A stretch of DNA of 64,000 nt. Origin: Solilutibacter silvestris. GTDB taxonomy: Bacteria; Pseudomonadota; Gammaproteobacteria; Xanthomonadales; Xanthomonadaceae. Position 1 is the first letter of the stretch. Each line of letters opens with the position of its first letter. The stretch is taken from assembly GCF_002895945.1 (NCBI RefSeq), contig NZ_NPZB01000001.1, positions 1,441,501-1,505,500 on the forward strand. The letters run 5' to 3'. Under the pieces are notes generated by a model. It was not told the origin of the DNA. It ran no database searches and saw only the letters and a list, made by a program, of their open reading frames with translations. Made by a program: the position numbers and the translations under genes. Shown in pieces: positions 11,029 through 23,168 of the stretch.

Positions 11029-13083
11029 ATGCACGCCAGTTCCGAACCATCCGGGACACTCGAGACTGCGCTCGCGCATGCGGCGCGGCTGCTCGGGGAG
11101 TCGCCGCGAATGGCCGAGGCACAGGCACAGGAAATCATTGCCAAGGTCGGGCCGCATCCCGCTGCCGAACACATCCTGGCGCGCGCGCTGGCCGGGCAGG
11201 GGCGTTGGCAGGAGGCTCAGGGACAGCTGCAGTCCCTGTGCGAGCGTTATCCCCGGATCGCGCAGGTGCAGTTCGATCATGCGCAGGCCTTGCTCGCGCT
11301 CGACAGGCATGCCGAGTCGGTGGCGCCCTTGCAGGCGGTCATTCGCGGGCAGTCGCCACATCCCGCCGCATGGCGGATGCTGGCCGATGCGCTGGCTGCA
11401 ACGGGCGATCCCGGCGCGGGCGCGGCCTATCTCGAGCACGTCCGCCAGTCGGGCCGTGATCCGCTGCTGATGCAGGCGGCCGATGCATTGACGCGCGAGG
11501 AACTTCCGCTCGCCGAATCGCTGCTGCGCGAGCGCCTGAAGGACGCGCCAACCGACGTCGCCGCGATCCGCATGCTCGCCGAAGTCGCGGCGCGCCTCGG
11601 TGAATATGGCGACGCCGAATCGCTGCTGCGGCGCTGCCTGGAACTGGCGCCCGATTTCCACGAAGCGCGCCAGAACCTGGTGCAGGTGTTGCACCGGGCC
11701 AATCGGATGGAGGAAGCGTTGGCCGAAACCGAGCGATTGATGGCGGCCGATCCGCATAGCCCCGCCAATCGCAACCTCAAGGCGGTAATGCTGTCGCGCT
11801 TGGGCGATTACGATCAGGCCATCGCGCTGTATCGCGACATCGTCGCCGAATTTCCGGCGCAACCGAAAATCTGGCTGAGCTACGGTCACGCGTTGAAAAC
11901 CGCCGGACAGCAGGCCGATGCCGTCGGTGCCTATCGCCGCAGCGCGGAATTGCAGCCCACGTTTGGTGAAGCGTGGTGGAGCCTGGCCAATCTCAAGACC
12001 TTCCATTTCGCCAAGGAAGATCTCGCCGAAATCGAGCTGCGCCTCGCTGATCCGTCGTTGAGCGACGAAGATCGCCTGCATTTCGAATTCGCGGCCGGCA
12101 AGGCGCGCGAGGACGCACGCGAGTACGAAGCATCATTCGCCCATTACGCCCGCGGCAATGCCTTGCGCAAGCGCATGATTCCCTACGATGCCGGCGACGT
12201 CAGCGCGCGGGCGGCGCAGGCAAAACGCATGTTCACCCGCGAATTCTTCCGCGAACGCGCGGGTTGGGGCGCGCCCGATGCCGATCCGATATTCATCGTC
12301 GGATTGCCGCGCGCCGGCTCCACGTTGATCGAGCAGATCCTGTCGAGCCACAGCCAGGTCGAAGGCACGATGGAATTGCCGGAAGTGCTGGCGCTGGCAC
12401 ACCAGTTGCGCAAGCGCGTCGATCCTGCGGGGCAGGCGCCGTATCACGGGCTGCTGGCATCGCTGGATCGCGACGAAGTGGCCGAACTCGGTCGCCTTTA
12501 TCTTGAGCGCACCAAAGTGCAACGCAAGGACGGCGCGCCGTCCTTCATCGACAAGATGCCGAACAACTGGCTGCACATCGGCCTGATCCATCTGATGCTG
12601 CCGAATGCACGCATCATCGATGCGCGCCGCCATCCGCTGGCCTGCGGCTTTTCCGGGTTCAAGCAACAGTTCGCACGCGGACAATCCTTCACCTATGACC
12701 TCGCCGATGTCGGCCGCTATTACCGCGATTACGTGGAACTGATGGCGCATGTCGACGACGTGCTGCCCGGTCGCGTCCATCGCGTGTTCTACGAAGCGAT
12801 GGTCGACGACACCGAAATGCAAGTACGCGCGCTGCTGGCGTATTGCGGCCTGCCCTTCGAGGACGGTTGCCTGCGCTTCTTCGAGAATCGCCGCGCAGTG
12901 CGCACCGCCAGTTCCGAACAGGTGCGCCAGCCGATCTATCGCGATGGCGTGGACCACTGGCGCCACTACCAACCCTGGCTTGGCCCGCTCGAGGCCGCGC
13001 TGGGCGATGTCCTTTCGTTGTACCCCACCGTGCCGGTGTTTTCCGGCGTTTCCCGCCCCGCCCCAGAAGGAAAGACCGCATGA
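11029..13083 (+). CDS. TPR-repeat sulfotransferase family protein
   Basis: A 684-residue two-part protein. Residues about 10-330 are tandem TPR helical repeats (for example AEVAARLGEYGDAESLLRRC). Residues about 418-640 are a PAPS-dependent sulfotransferase domain, with the phosphosulfate loop IFIVGLPRAGSTLIEQIL near residue 422, DKMPNNWLHIGLI and the 3'-phosphate motif IDARRHPLACGFSGF. It would transfer sulfate from PAPS to an acceptor that cannot be inferred. No signal peptide is visible, so the site is probably cytoplasmic. The ATG at 11029 is preferred over an in-frame TTG at 11005. The stop overlaps the next TonB receptor start (ATGA), so the two are translationally coupled. Confidence 0.9.
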   Translation: MHASSEPSGTLETALAHAARLLGESPRMAEAQAQEIIAKVGPHPAAEHILARALAGQGRWQEAQGQLQSLCERYPRIAQVQFDHAQALLALDRHAESVAPLQAVIRGQSPHPAAWRMLADALAATGDPGAGAAYLEHVRQSGRDPLLMQAADALTREELPLAESLLRERLKDAPTDVAAIRMLAEVAARLGEYGDAESLLRRCLELAPDFHEARQNLVQVLHRANRMEEALAETERLMAADPHSPANRNLKAVMLSRLGDYDQAIALYRDIVAEFPAQPKIWLSYGHALKTAGQQADAVGAYRRSAELQPTFGEAWWSLANLKTFHFAKEDLAEIELRLADPSLSDEDRLHFEFAAGKAREDAREYEASFAHYARGNALRKRMIPYDAGDVSARAAQAKRMFTREFFRERAGWGAPDADPIFIVGLPRAGSTLIEQILSSHSQVEGTMELPEVLALAHQLRKRVDPAGQAPYHGLLASLDRDEVAELGRLYLERTKVQRKDGAPSFIDKMPNNWLHIGLIHLMLPNARIIDARRHPLACGFSGFKQQFARGQSFTYDLADVGRYYRDYVELMAHVDDVLPGRVHRVFYEAMVDDTEMQVRALLAYCGLPFEDGCLRFFENRRAVRTASSEQVRQPIYRDGVDHWRHYQPWLGPLEAALGDVLSLYPTVPVFSGVSRPAPEGKTA

Positions 13084-15542
13084 AATCGAGAAGTCCCGAT
13101 CGTCGTTCCTGTCGCCCGCCCACGCGCCTGCCGCTTGCGGTCGCGATCGCCATTGCCTGCGTGCCGGTGGCTCATGCACAGGACGCCACCGCGCCAGCGC
13201 CGCAACAAGCGAGCGAATCGCAGAAGAAGAACCAGGCTGGGGATCTCGGGCAGGTGATCGTGACCGCGCAGAAGCGCAGCGAGAACATGCAGAAAGTGCC
13301 GATCAGCATCCAGGTGCTCGGCCAGCAGAAACTCGAGGAATTGCACGTCAACAAGTTCGAGGATTACGCCAAGCTGCTGCCATCGGTGTCGTTCCAGAAC
13401 GATGGCCCGGGGTTCGACAAGCCGTACATGCGCGGCGTGGTCAGCGGTGACAACGCCAACCACTCCGGTTCGTTGCCCAGCGTCGGCGTCTATCTTGACG
13501 AAGAGCCGATCACCACCATCACCGGTCCACTCGACATCCATATCTACGATGTCGCGCGCATCGAAGCACTGGCGGGGCCACAAGGCACGCTCTACGGCGC
13601 CAGTTCGGAATCGGGCACGCTGCGCATCATCACCAACAAACCGGACCCGAGCGCTTTCCAGGCAGGTTTCGGCCTGGAAGTGAACACGGTGCACGGTGGC
13701 GGTCTCGGCAATGTCAAGGAAGGTTTCGTCAACATCCCGCTGGGCAAGCGCGCCGCGGTCCGCCTGGTGGCTTGGGACAAGACTGATGCGGGATTCATCA
13801 ACAATGTCCACCAGACGCGTACGTACCCGTCGTCCGGTCTCACCAGCGACAATGCCGAACTGGTTCGCAACCGCTACAACGATTCGCACAGCACCGGTGC
13901 GCGCGCTGCGCTCAAGATCGATCTCGACGATGGCTGGAGCATCACGCCAGGCATCATGGGACAGACCCAGAAGACCAACGGCCAGTTCGCCTTCGACCCT
14001 GCCATCGGCGACCTGAAGGTTGGCCACTTCAAACCGGAATGGACGAAAGACCGCTGGTGGCAGGCGGCGTTGACGGTGCAGGGCAAGATTGGCAACTTCG
14101 ATCTCACCTATGCCTATGCGCACCTCAAGCGCACGGTCGATACCGCCTCCGATTACAACGATTACAGCTTCTGGTACGACACCTTGTTCGGTTCCGGCAC
14201 GGCTTGGGTCGACAACAATGGCGCGATGGTCAATCCGTCGCAGTACATCCAGGCGCGCGACGGCTACGGCAAGACCAGCCACGAACTCCGCCTCGCCTCG
14301 CCAGTGGAAAATCGCTTCCGCGTGGTCGGTGGCCTGTTCGTGCAGACGCAGACGCACAACATCTTCCAGGACTATCGCATCGATGGACTTGCCGACAATC
14401 TCTCGGTGGGCGGCTGGCCGGGCACCATCTGGTTGACGCGGCAGCAACGTCGCGATCATGACGAAGCGGTGTTCGGCGAAGCGTCTTTCGACATCACCAA
14501 GAGCCTGACCATCACCGGCGGCATTCGTCATTACCGCGCGCACAACAGCCTGGAGGGTTTCTTCGGATACGGGCTTGGTTATTCCAGCAACCCCGAAAAA
14601 GGCGAAGCCAAGTGCCAGTTGTTGTATGGGCCGGATCGCAGCAAGTGGCCGGGATTCAACGGTGCGCCGTGCAGCGACTTCAACAAGAGCGTGAGCGAAA
14701 GCGGCAATCTCGGTCGCGCCAACCTGACGTATCACTTCGACAAGGACAAGATGGTCTATGCCACCTGGTCGCAGGGCTATCGCCCGGGCGGAATCAATCG
14801 CCGTGCGGTGAGCGACGAACACGCGTTCTATCTCGCCGACACCCTCACCAACTACGAGTTGGGTTGGAAGACGACTTGGCTGAACAACCGCCTGCGCTTC
14901 AATGGTGCGGTGTTTTCGCAGCGCTGGAAGGACTTCCAGTTCTCGTTCCTGGGGCTGAACGGCCTGACGGAAATCCGCAACGCCAACCAGGCGCAGATCG
15001 ACGGCACCGAAATGGATCTGACGTGGGCCGCGACCTACAATCTCACGCTCACCGGCTCCATTGGCGCCTACAAGCCACGCCTGACGCAGAACTACTGCTC
15101 GCTGGATGCCAGCGGCAACGTGAGGACGAATTGCTCCGGGGCCGATCTGCTGGCGCCAAAGGGTGCAGCGCTGCCGTTCGCGCCGAAGTTCAAGGGCAAC
15201 CTGGTGGCCCGTTACGCCTTCAACCTCGCTTCGTACAACGCCTATGTCCAGGGTGTCGTCGCCCACGTCGGCGAGCGTCGCTCGGATCTGCGCACGTTCG
15301 AGAACGGGATCAAGGGCAATATGGCGGCCTACACCACGTTCGATCTCTCCACAGGCTTCGGTACCGACAAGTGGAACGTGGAACTGTATGCCAGCAACCT
15401 GACCGATTCGCGCGGCATCACCAAACGCGGCCTGGAATGCCTTGAAGCGGTTTGCGGCGCCAATCCGACCGTCGCCGGCTCGGTCTACTCCACGCCGATC
15501 CGTCCGCGCACCGTCGGCATCCGCTACCGCCGGGACTTCTGA
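13080..15542 (+). CDS. TonB-dependent outer membrane receptor
   Basis: An 820-residue TonB-dependent receptor. It has a signal peptide ending VAHAQ (about residue 35), a TonB-box-like segment GQVIVTAQKRSEN, a plug domain (VPISIQVLGQQKLEEL, VEALAGPQGTLYGASSESG-like region with IEALAGPQGTLYG) and a long barrel ending in RPRTVGIRYRRDF with a terminal Phe for outer-membrane assembly. The substrate is unknown; the plug and barrel resemble the broad receptor group common in xanthomonads, sphingomonads and Caulobacter. Its coupling to a TPR-sulfotransferase suggests a shared role in using or modifying one substrate, which is inference. Confidence 0.93.
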   Translation: MKSRSPDRRSCRPPTRLPLAVAIAIACVPVAHAQDATAPAPQQASESQKKNQAGDLGQVIVTAQKRSENMQKVPISIQVLGQQKLEELHVNKFEDYAKLLPSVSFQNDGPGFDKPYMRGVVSGDNANHSGSLPSVGVYLDEEPITTITGPLDIHIYDVARIEALAGPQGTLYGASSESGTLRIITNKPDPSAFQAGFGLEVNTVHGGGLGNVKEGFVNIPLGKRAAVRLVAWDKTDAGFINNVHQTRTYPSSGLTSDNAELVRNRYNDSHSTGARAALKIDLDDGWSITPGIMGQTQKTNGQFAFDPAIGDLKVGHFKPEWTKDRWWQAALTVQGKIGNFDLTYAYAHLKRTVDTASDYNDYSFWYDTLFGSGTAWVDNNGAMVNPSQYIQARDGYGKTSHELRLASPVENRFRVVGGLFVQTQTHNIFQDYRIDGLADNLSVGGWPGTIWLTRQQRRDHDEAVFGEASFDITKSLTITGGIRHYRAHNSLEGFFGYGLGYSSNPEKGEAKCQLLYGPDRSKWPGFNGAPCSDFNKSVSESGNLGRANLTYHFDKDKMVYATWSQGYRPGGINRRAVSDEHAFYLADTLTNYELGWKTTWLNNRLRFNGAVFSQRWKDFQFSFLGLNGLTEIRNANQAQIDGTEMDLTWAATYNLTLTGSIGAYKPRLTQNYCSLDASGNVRTNCSGADLLAPKGAALPFAPKFKGNLVARYAFNLASYNAYVQGVVAHVGERRSDLRTFENGIKGNMAAYTTFDLSTGFGTDKWNVELYASNLTDSRGITKRGLECLEAVCGANPTVAGSVYSTPIRPRTVGIRYRRDF

Positions 15543-15556
15543 TCCGCGCGTCACCA

Positions 15557-15584
15557 CCGGTCGGCCTTCGGGCCGGCCGGTTCG
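15557..15584 (+). terminator. Terminator-like hairpin after TonB receptor
   Basis: A 10-bp GC-rich stem with one G-U pair (15557-15566 with 15571-15580) closes a TTCG tetraloop. Only a weak T-rich stretch follows (TTCGTTCG), so efficiency is uncertain. It lies 15 bases after the receptor stop. Confidence 0.6.
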
Positions 15585-15636
15585 TTCGATTATGCTGTGG
15601 CCATTCGCGCGTCGCGCCACCGATGGACACAGCCGC

Positions 15637-17070
15637 ATGCACAGCCTGCTTCGCCGCAAGGACATCAACCGCATCACCGAGCACGAGGAAGGGCGGCGAC
15701 TGGTACCGACGTTGTCGTGGCCGCATCTGGTCGCGCTCGGGATCGGCGCGATTGTCGGCACCGGCATCTACACGCTGATCGGCGTCGGTGCGGAGAAGGC
15801 AGGGCCGGCGGTGCTGTTGTCGTTCCTGATCGCCGGCGTGGTCTGCGCCTGTGCGGCGCTGGCCTATGCCGAACTGTCGACGATGATGCCGGCGGCGGGC
15901 AGTGCCTACACCTACAGTTATGCGGCCTTGGGTGAAGGGCTGGCGTGGATCATCGGCTGGAGCCTGATCCTCGAATATTCGCTGGTGGTGAGCACGGTCG
16001 CGGTGGGTTGGTCGGGCTATTTCGCCGGTTTCCTGCAATGGATGCAGCACCAGACCGGCTGGGCCGTGGCCTTGCCACATGCACTGGCGGCGGGTCCGCA
16101 CGCAGGCGGGATCATCAACTTGCCGGCAGTCGTGATCGTGTTCGTGGTCGCCGGCGCGCTGATGGCGGGCACGCGCGAAAGCGCGACGATCAATGCGTTC
16201 CTGGTGGTATTCAAGCTGATCGCGCTGGCGATCTTCGTCGCGGTGGCGATGCCGGCATTCAACAGCGACAACCTGCACCCGTTCATGCCCTACGGATTTC
16301 CCAAAGCGATGGGCGCCGATGGTGTCGAGCGCGGGGTGATGGCGGCGGCTGCGATCATCTTCTTCGCGTTCTACGGCTTCGATGCGATCTCCACCGCGGC
16401 GGAGGAAACGAAGAATCCGGGACGCGATCTGTCCATCGGCATCATCGGTTCGATGATCGGCTGCACGCTCATCTACATGCTGGTGGCGTTCGCTGCCGTT
16501 GGCGCGATGAACTTCGGCGTGTTCGGCAAGAGCGCCGAGCCGCTGGCGTTGATCATGCGCGAACTCGGACACGGCACCGTGGCGCTGCTGATCGGCATCG
16601 TTGCGATCATCGCGCTGCCGACGGTGTTGCTGGCGTTTTTCTACGGCCAGAGCCGCATCTTCTTCGTGATGTCGCGTGATGGCTTGTTGCCGCGCGGATT
16701 GTCGAAGGTGAACGCACGTACCGGCACGCCGGTCGCCATCACCGCGTTCACCGCCGTGCTGGTGGCAGCGCTGGCGGGCGTGGCGCGACTGGATGAAATC
16801 GCGGCACTGGCGAATGCCGGGACGCTGGCGGCCTTCATCGCCGTCGGTGCCTGCCTGCTGGTATTGCGCAAGCGCGAACCGAACCGTCCGCGCAGCTTCC
16901 GCACGCCGATGGCGTGGCTGGTCGGACCGCTGGCCATCCTCGGTTGCCTGTATCTGTTCTGGAGCCTGCCGCAAAAGACGCAATTGTGGTTCCTGACCTG
17001 GAACACGATCGGCGTGGTGGTGTATTTCGTCTACGCGCGCAGTCACAGCATGCTCGCGCGCAATGACTGA
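15637..17070 (+). CDS. APC-family amino acid permease
   Basis: A 477-residue polytopic protein of the amino acid-polyamine-organocation superfamily with about 12 hydrophobic segments. The TM1 substrate motif GIGAIVGTGIYTLIG (about 30-44) and FFAFYGFDAISTAAEETKNPGRDL in TM6 and its loop are typical of the cationic amino acid transporter (YfnA/CAT) group, so uptake of basic or neutral amino acids by proton symport is likely. The start is uncertain: ATG 15592 would add 15 residues, but that stretch looks like a possible -10 element (TATGCT), so I prefer ATG 15637. No clear Shine-Dalgarno is visible at either. Confidence 0.87.
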   Translation: MHSLLRRKDINRITEHEEGRRLVPTLSWPHLVALGIGAIVGTGIYTLIGVGAEKAGPAVLLSFLIAGVVCACAALAYAELSTMMPAAGSAYTYSYAALGEGLAWIIGWSLILEYSLVVSTVAVGWSGYFAGFLQWMQHQTGWAVALPHALAAGPHAGGIINLPAVVIVFVVAGALMAGTRESATINAFLVVFKLIALAIFVAVAMPAFNSDNLHPFMPYGFPKAMGADGVERGVMAAAAIIFFAFYGFDAISTAAEETKNPGRDLSIGIIGSMIGCTLIYMLVAFAAVGAMNFGVFGKSAEPLALIMRELGHGTVALLIGIVAIIALPTVLLAFFYGQSRIFFVMSRDGLLPRGLSKVNARTGTPVAITAFTAVLVAALAGVARLDEIAALANAGTLAAFIAVGACLLVLRKREPNRPRSFRTPMAWLVGPLAILGCLYLFWSLPQKTQLWFLTWNTIGVVVYFVYARSHSMLARND

Positions 17071-17088
17071 TGTGGTGATGGTGCGGCG

Positions 17089-18081
17089 ATGACCGGTGGT
17101 GACGCGCGCCCGCTCGCGATCGCACTGCTCGGGCCGACCGGGTCAGGCAAGACCGATCTCGCGCTGGAACTCGCCGAACACATCGGTGGCGAAATCGTCA
17201 GCATCGATTCGGCGCTGGTCTATCGCGGGCTCGATATCGGTTCGGCCAAGCCGAGCGCGCAGGAACAACGGCGCGCGCCGCATCACCTGATCGACATCCG
17301 CGATCCCTGGCAACCGTATTCCGTCGCCGAATTCGTGGAGGATGCGCGTTCCGCCGTCGCCGGGATCGTCGAACGCGGTGCGCTGCCGATCCTCGCTGGA
17401 GGCACCAGTCTCTATGCCCATGCGCTGTTCTGCGGGTTGGCGCCGATGCCGGCCGCCGACGCCGGGACGCGCGCGGCGATCAGTGCCGAAGCGGAATTGC
17501 AAGGCTGGCCGGCGCTGCATGCGGAGCTGGCGTTGGTTGATCCCGAAGCGGCGGCACGCATCCATGCGACTGACCCCCAGCGCATCCAGCGCGCGCTGGA
17601 AGTGTTCCGCCTCAGTGGCAAGCCGATCACGCAGTGGCAGCGCGAACACCTGCATGCACCGCGCTGGCCGGTGCGGGTGCTGAAACTGGCGCTCGTGCTG
17701 GATTCGCGCGATGAATTGCATGCGCGCATCGAACGCCGTTTCGACGCGATGCTGGAACGTGGCTTCCTCGATGAAGTTCGACGCCTGCGTGCATTGCCGC
17801 AACTGGCCAACCATCCGGCGCCGCTCGATCTCCCTGCCATTCGCGCGGTCGGCTATCGGCAGGCGTGGGAGCATCTCGATGGCCGGATCGACGCCGGGGA
17901 CTTCCGCAGTCGCGCCATTTACGCCACCCGCCAGCTCGCCAAGCGCCAGATGACGTGGCTGCGCGCGCAATTGGACGTGCGCCGCTTCGATGCCCAGCGG
18001 GAACGGGGGGGAATCGTCGACGCGCTCGGACTGTTCCTGCGCGGAACGCCGTTGGGCGGGCGTTTTGCCGGGTTCCGGTAG
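17089..18081 (+). CDS. miaA: tRNA dimethylallyltransferase
   Basis: MiaA transfers a dimethylallyl group to A37 of tRNAs reading UNN codons. The 330-residue protein has the P-loop [14 protein letters not shown] (about 14-27), [21 protein letters not shown], the DIRDP motif, [13 protein letters not shown] and the Q/R segment [13 protein letters not shown]. One difference from most bacterial MiaA is Ala instead of Ser/Met in the IDSALVYR segment (usually DSMQVYR or DSALVYR); this is common in xanthomonads. It lies directly upstream of hfq, as in most gammaproteobacteria. Confidence 0.96.
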   Translation: MTGGDARPLAIALLGPTGSGKTDLALELAEHIGGEIVSIDSALVYRGLDIGSAKPSAQEQRRAPHHLIDIRDPWQPYSVAEFVEDARSAVAGIVERGALPILAGGTSLYAHALFCGLAPMPAADAGTRAAISAEAELQGWPALHAELALVDPEAAARIHATDPQRIQRALEVFRLSGKPITQWQREHLHAPRWPVRVLKLALVLDSRDELHARIERRFDAMLERGFLDEVRRLRALPQLANHPAPLDLPAIRAVGYRQAWEHLDGRIDAGDFRSRAIYATRQLAKRQMTWLRAQLDVRRFDAQRERGGIVDALGLFLRGTPLGGRFAGFR

Positions 18082-18139
18082 ACTAATCGGACCGCGCCAG
18101 AGACGCGGGCCGATAAAAACTTCAAAAAAAGAGATTCCC

Positions 18140-18508
18140 ATGCAGCAGCGCAATTCCCAGGCCCCCCGGCCGCAGTCCCTGCAAGATCCCTTCCTCAATG
18201 TCCTGCGCCGCGAGCGCGTGCCGGTGTCGATCTATCTGGTCAACGGCATCAAGCTCCAGGGCACCATCGAATCGTTCGACCAGTTCGTGGTGTTGTTGCG
18301 CGGAACCACCAGCCAGATGGTGTACAAGCACGCGATCTCCACCGTGGTACCGGCGCGCGCGGTGCGCGTGGGGCCGACCGGTGCCTATGTCCAGCAGGAC
18401 TCGCCGGCGCGCAGCATGGGCGCGGACGACCACGACGAAGATGAAGACGATGACGGCTACGACGACGAAGATGAAGAAGACGATGACCAGCCGCCGCATC
18501 ACGGCTGA
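18140..18508 (+). CDS. hfq: RNA chaperone Hfq with long acidic C-terminal tail
   Basis: Hfq is the hexameric RNA chaperone that matches sRNAs with mRNAs. The Sm core is canonical: [30 protein letters not shown] and [12 protein letters not shown]. The protein has 122 residues. It has about 8 extra residues before QSLQDPF, and a tail from about residue 90 that is almost entirely Asp/Glu with a few Gly/Tyr, ending QPPHHG. Acidic tips are known to promote RNA release in E. coli Hfq; here the tail is much longer. The start ATG follows an A-rich stretch with a weak ribosome-binding site. Confidence 0.96.
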   Translation: MQQRNSQAPRPQSLQDPFLNVLRRERVPVSIYLVNGIKLQGTIESFDQFVVLLRGTTSQMVYKHAISTVVPARAVRVGPTGAYVQQDSPARSMGADDHDEDEDDDGYDDEDEEDDDQPPHHG

Positions 18509-18519
18509 CGGGAGCGACA

Positions 18520-19821
18520 TTGTTCGAGCGTTCCCGCAAGGGTGAACATGCGCTGCTGGTGCAACCGCACCGTGGCAGCCGATTGGAAGAGGATGTGCTG
18601 GAGGAGTTCGTCGAACTGGCGCGCTCCGCCGGCGCCGAAGTCGTGGCCACTGCCAACGCGCGCATCGATCGCCCGAATGCGGCGACGTTGATCGGCACGG
18701 GCAAGCTCGAGGAACTGAAGGCGATCGTCGAAGCCAGTGGCGCCGATCTCGTCCTGGTCAATCACTCGCTGACGCCGGTGCAGGAGCGCAACCTTGAGCG
18801 TGCTCTTGAGCGGCGCGTGATCGATCGCACCGGATTGATCCTCGACATCTTCGCCCAGCGTGCGCAATCGCACGAAGGCAAGCTGCAGGTCGAACTCGCC
18901 CAGTTGAAGCATCTGGCGACGCGCCTGGTGCGCGGCTGGACCCATCTTGAGCGCCAGCGCGGCGGTTCCATCGGCCTGCGCGGGCCCGGCGAAACCCAGC
19001 TGGAAACCGATCGTCGCCTGCTGCAGACGCGACTGGAACAATTGCAACGCAAGCTCGAAAAAGTCGAGGTGCAGCGCACCCAGATGCGCCGCGCGCGGAC
19101 CCGCAGCGAACTGCCGCGTGTCGCGCTGGTCGGTTACACCAATGCTGGCAAGTCGACACTGTTCAACGCGCTGACCGGAGCGGAGGCCTACGCCGCCGAC
19201 CAGTTGTTCGCGACACTCGATCCCACCGTTCGCCGCATCGAGATTTCCGGTGGCCACGCCCTGCTGGCCGATACCGTCGGTTTCGTCCGCGATCTTCCCC
19301 ATGATCTGGTGGCCGCGTTCCGTTCGACCCTGAGCGAAGCGCGCGAGGCCGACCTGCTGTTGCACGTGATCGACGCCGCTGATCCGCATCGCGACGATCG
19401 CATCGCCCAGGTCGATGCCGTACTGGCCGAGATCGGTGCCGGCGACTTGCCGCAGATCCTCGTGTTCAACAAGATCGATCGCATCGACGGCGCCGAAGCG
19501 CGCCGCGACGTGCCGACCGATGATCGTCCGCGGGTGTGGCTATCGGCGCGCGATGGCATCGGCCTTGAGCATCTGCGCGATGCCCTGGGCGATGTCTTCG
19601 CGTTGCGCCGGGTGATCGGCGAATTGCATCTGCCCGCCGATGCCGGACGCCTGCGCGCGCGCCTGCACGCGCTGGATGCGATCCAGTCCGAGACCCACGA
19701 TGACGCCGGTTGGCATGTCGCCATCGACCTGCCGGAAACAGACGTCCTGCGCCTGCTCGCCGCCGGTGACGCCGAGCCGCTGCGTCTACTCTTGCCCGAA
19801 CCGGAACCCGACCCCATTTAA
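18520..19821 (+). CDS. hflX: GTPase HflX (TTG start)
   Basis: HflX is a ribosome-associated GTPase that splits stalled or heat-damaged ribosomes. The 433-residue protein has the N-terminal subdomain (LIGTGKLEELKAIVE), the GETQLETDRR Gly-rich region, a coiled-coil, and the G domain near residue 204 with GYTNAGKSTLFNALTG, DTVGFVRDLPH and NKIDRID. The start is TTG at 18520 (MFERSRKGEHALL), with GGAG about 6 bases upstream. No ATG precedes the conserved N-terminus, and this start matches xanthomonad homologues. It follows hfq by 11 bases, the usual order. Confidence 0.95.
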   Translation: MFERSRKGEHALLVQPHRGSRLEEDVLEEFVELARSAGAEVVATANARIDRPNAATLIGTGKLEELKAIVEASGADLVLVNHSLTPVQERNLERALERRVIDRTGLILDIFAQRAQSHEGKLQVELAQLKHLATRLVRGWTHLERQRGGSIGLRGPGETQLETDRRLLQTRLEQLQRKLEKVEVQRTQMRRARTRSELPRVALVGYTNAGKSTLFNALTGAEAYAADQLFATLDPTVRRIEISGGHALLADTVGFVRDLPHDLVAAFRSTLSEAREADLLLHVIDAADPHRDDRIAQVDAVLAEIGAGDLPQILVFNKIDRIDGAEARRDVPTDDRPRVWLSARDGIGLEHLRDALGDVFALRRVIGELHLPADAGRLRARLHALDAIQSETHDDAGWHVAIDLPETDVLRLLAAGDAEPLRLLLPEPEPDPI

Positions 19822-19826
19822 GCGCC

Positions 19827-20842
19827 ATGGCCTGGACTCCCCCCGGAAAACACAGTGATCCCGTCGACGCGCCAGCGCGTCCGCGACTCGACCTGCGCGG
19901 CTGGTTGCCGGGCGGCTCGTGGTTGTGGACGGGCATCGTGCTGGGGGCGTGGCTGGCGTTGTCCAGCGTGGTGGTGGTCGGGGCAGGGCGGCAGGCAGTG
20001 ATCTCGCGCCTCGGCCAGCCGTTGCGGGTGGTGCAGCCGGGCGTGCATTTCAAGCTGCCGTGGCCGTTGGAACGCGCGACCGGGATCGACATCGGCGGCC
20101 GCCAGTCCATCGACGACACCTTGCCGGTGGTGGTCGGTGATCCGGCGATGTTCGATCTGCCGTTGCAGGTCGGCTACACCATCGACGATCCGCTGCGCTA
20201 TCTCTCCAACAGTCATGAGGTGGTGCAGGACGCGTTGCGGCGAATGGTGCGCGATGCGGTATCGACAGAAGTGGTGGCCGGATCGCTGGCGACCTTGGGC
20301 GGTCGCGACGGACAATTGTCAGTGCCGGCGCTGACGGCATTGCAGGCGCGCGTGCAACACGCTGGTCTTGGCGTGAAACCGTTGTCGGTGACGTGGTCGG
20401 CGCCGGTATTGCCGGGCGCCGTGCGTGATTCCGGTGAGACGCTCAAGACCATCCAGGACGAACAGGCGCGCGCGCTAGCCGACGTCAAGGCGGAAGCGGA
20501 GAAGCAGTCGCCGGCGACACAGGCCGAAGCCGACGCCATGCTCGCCGCGGCCGAACGCGATCGCGCAGCGCGCGTGCTCGATGCCCAGGGCGATGCCGCG
20601 CATTACCGCGCATTGGCGGCGCAATATCGCGCATCGCCGCTCGTTACCCGCGACGTAGTGTTGCAGGGTGCAGTGCGCGACAGTGCAACGATCAACCCCG
20701 CACCCGCGACGACCACGGTGGTCGCATCTTCCCCGTCTCCGGCATTGCCCACAGCGACGGACAGCGTGCGCCCGCAGCGCGATGATTCGCGCAAGGTCGA
20801 TCGCAGCGTGGATCGCCGCCGACCGGAAGCGGGGGGACAGCG

Positions 20843-20846
<4 letters not shown>
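19827..20846 (+). CDS. hflK: FtsH modulator HflK
   Basis: HflK is an SPFH-family inner-membrane protein that forms a cage with HflC around FtsH. The 339-residue protein has one membrane segment (about 32-52), then the SPFH domain (RQAVISRLGQPLRVVQPGVHFKLPWPLE) and a coiled-coil rich in Ala/Glu (about 210-275). It is shorter than E. coli HflK and lacks the usual Gly-rich N-terminal stretch. The tail after about residue 290 is Pro/Ser/Arg-rich. It starts 5 bases after hflX and overlaps hflC by 4 bases. Confidence 0.9.
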
Positions 20847-23070
<2,224 letters not shown>

Positions 23071-23136
23071 ATGGGTGAGTTTCCAGCCGGAGCATGACTT
23101 CCGGCGGTGGGCGCACGCGGCGTGCGGCCCCAGACT

Positions 23137-23168
23137 CTCCGGTTTCCCACCACGGAACCGGAGCGTTC
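23137..23168 (+). promoter_or_regulatory. Hairpin covering the aminopeptidase ribosome-binding site
   Basis: CTCCGGTT at 23137-23144 is perfectly complementary to AACCGGAG at 23156-23163, with two further C-G pairs after a bulged T. The 3' arm contains GGAG (23160-23163), the apparent Shine-Dalgarno, 5 bases before the ATG at 23169. Folding would hide the ribosome-binding site, so this could set or regulate translation. Confidence 0.45.

Noticed and set aside
12966..15767. A 933-codon open frame on the - strand across the TonB receptor
   Set aside because: It is a shadow of the high-GC coding frame. The + strand receptor has a signal peptide, plug and barrel motifs; the antisense protein shows no family features.
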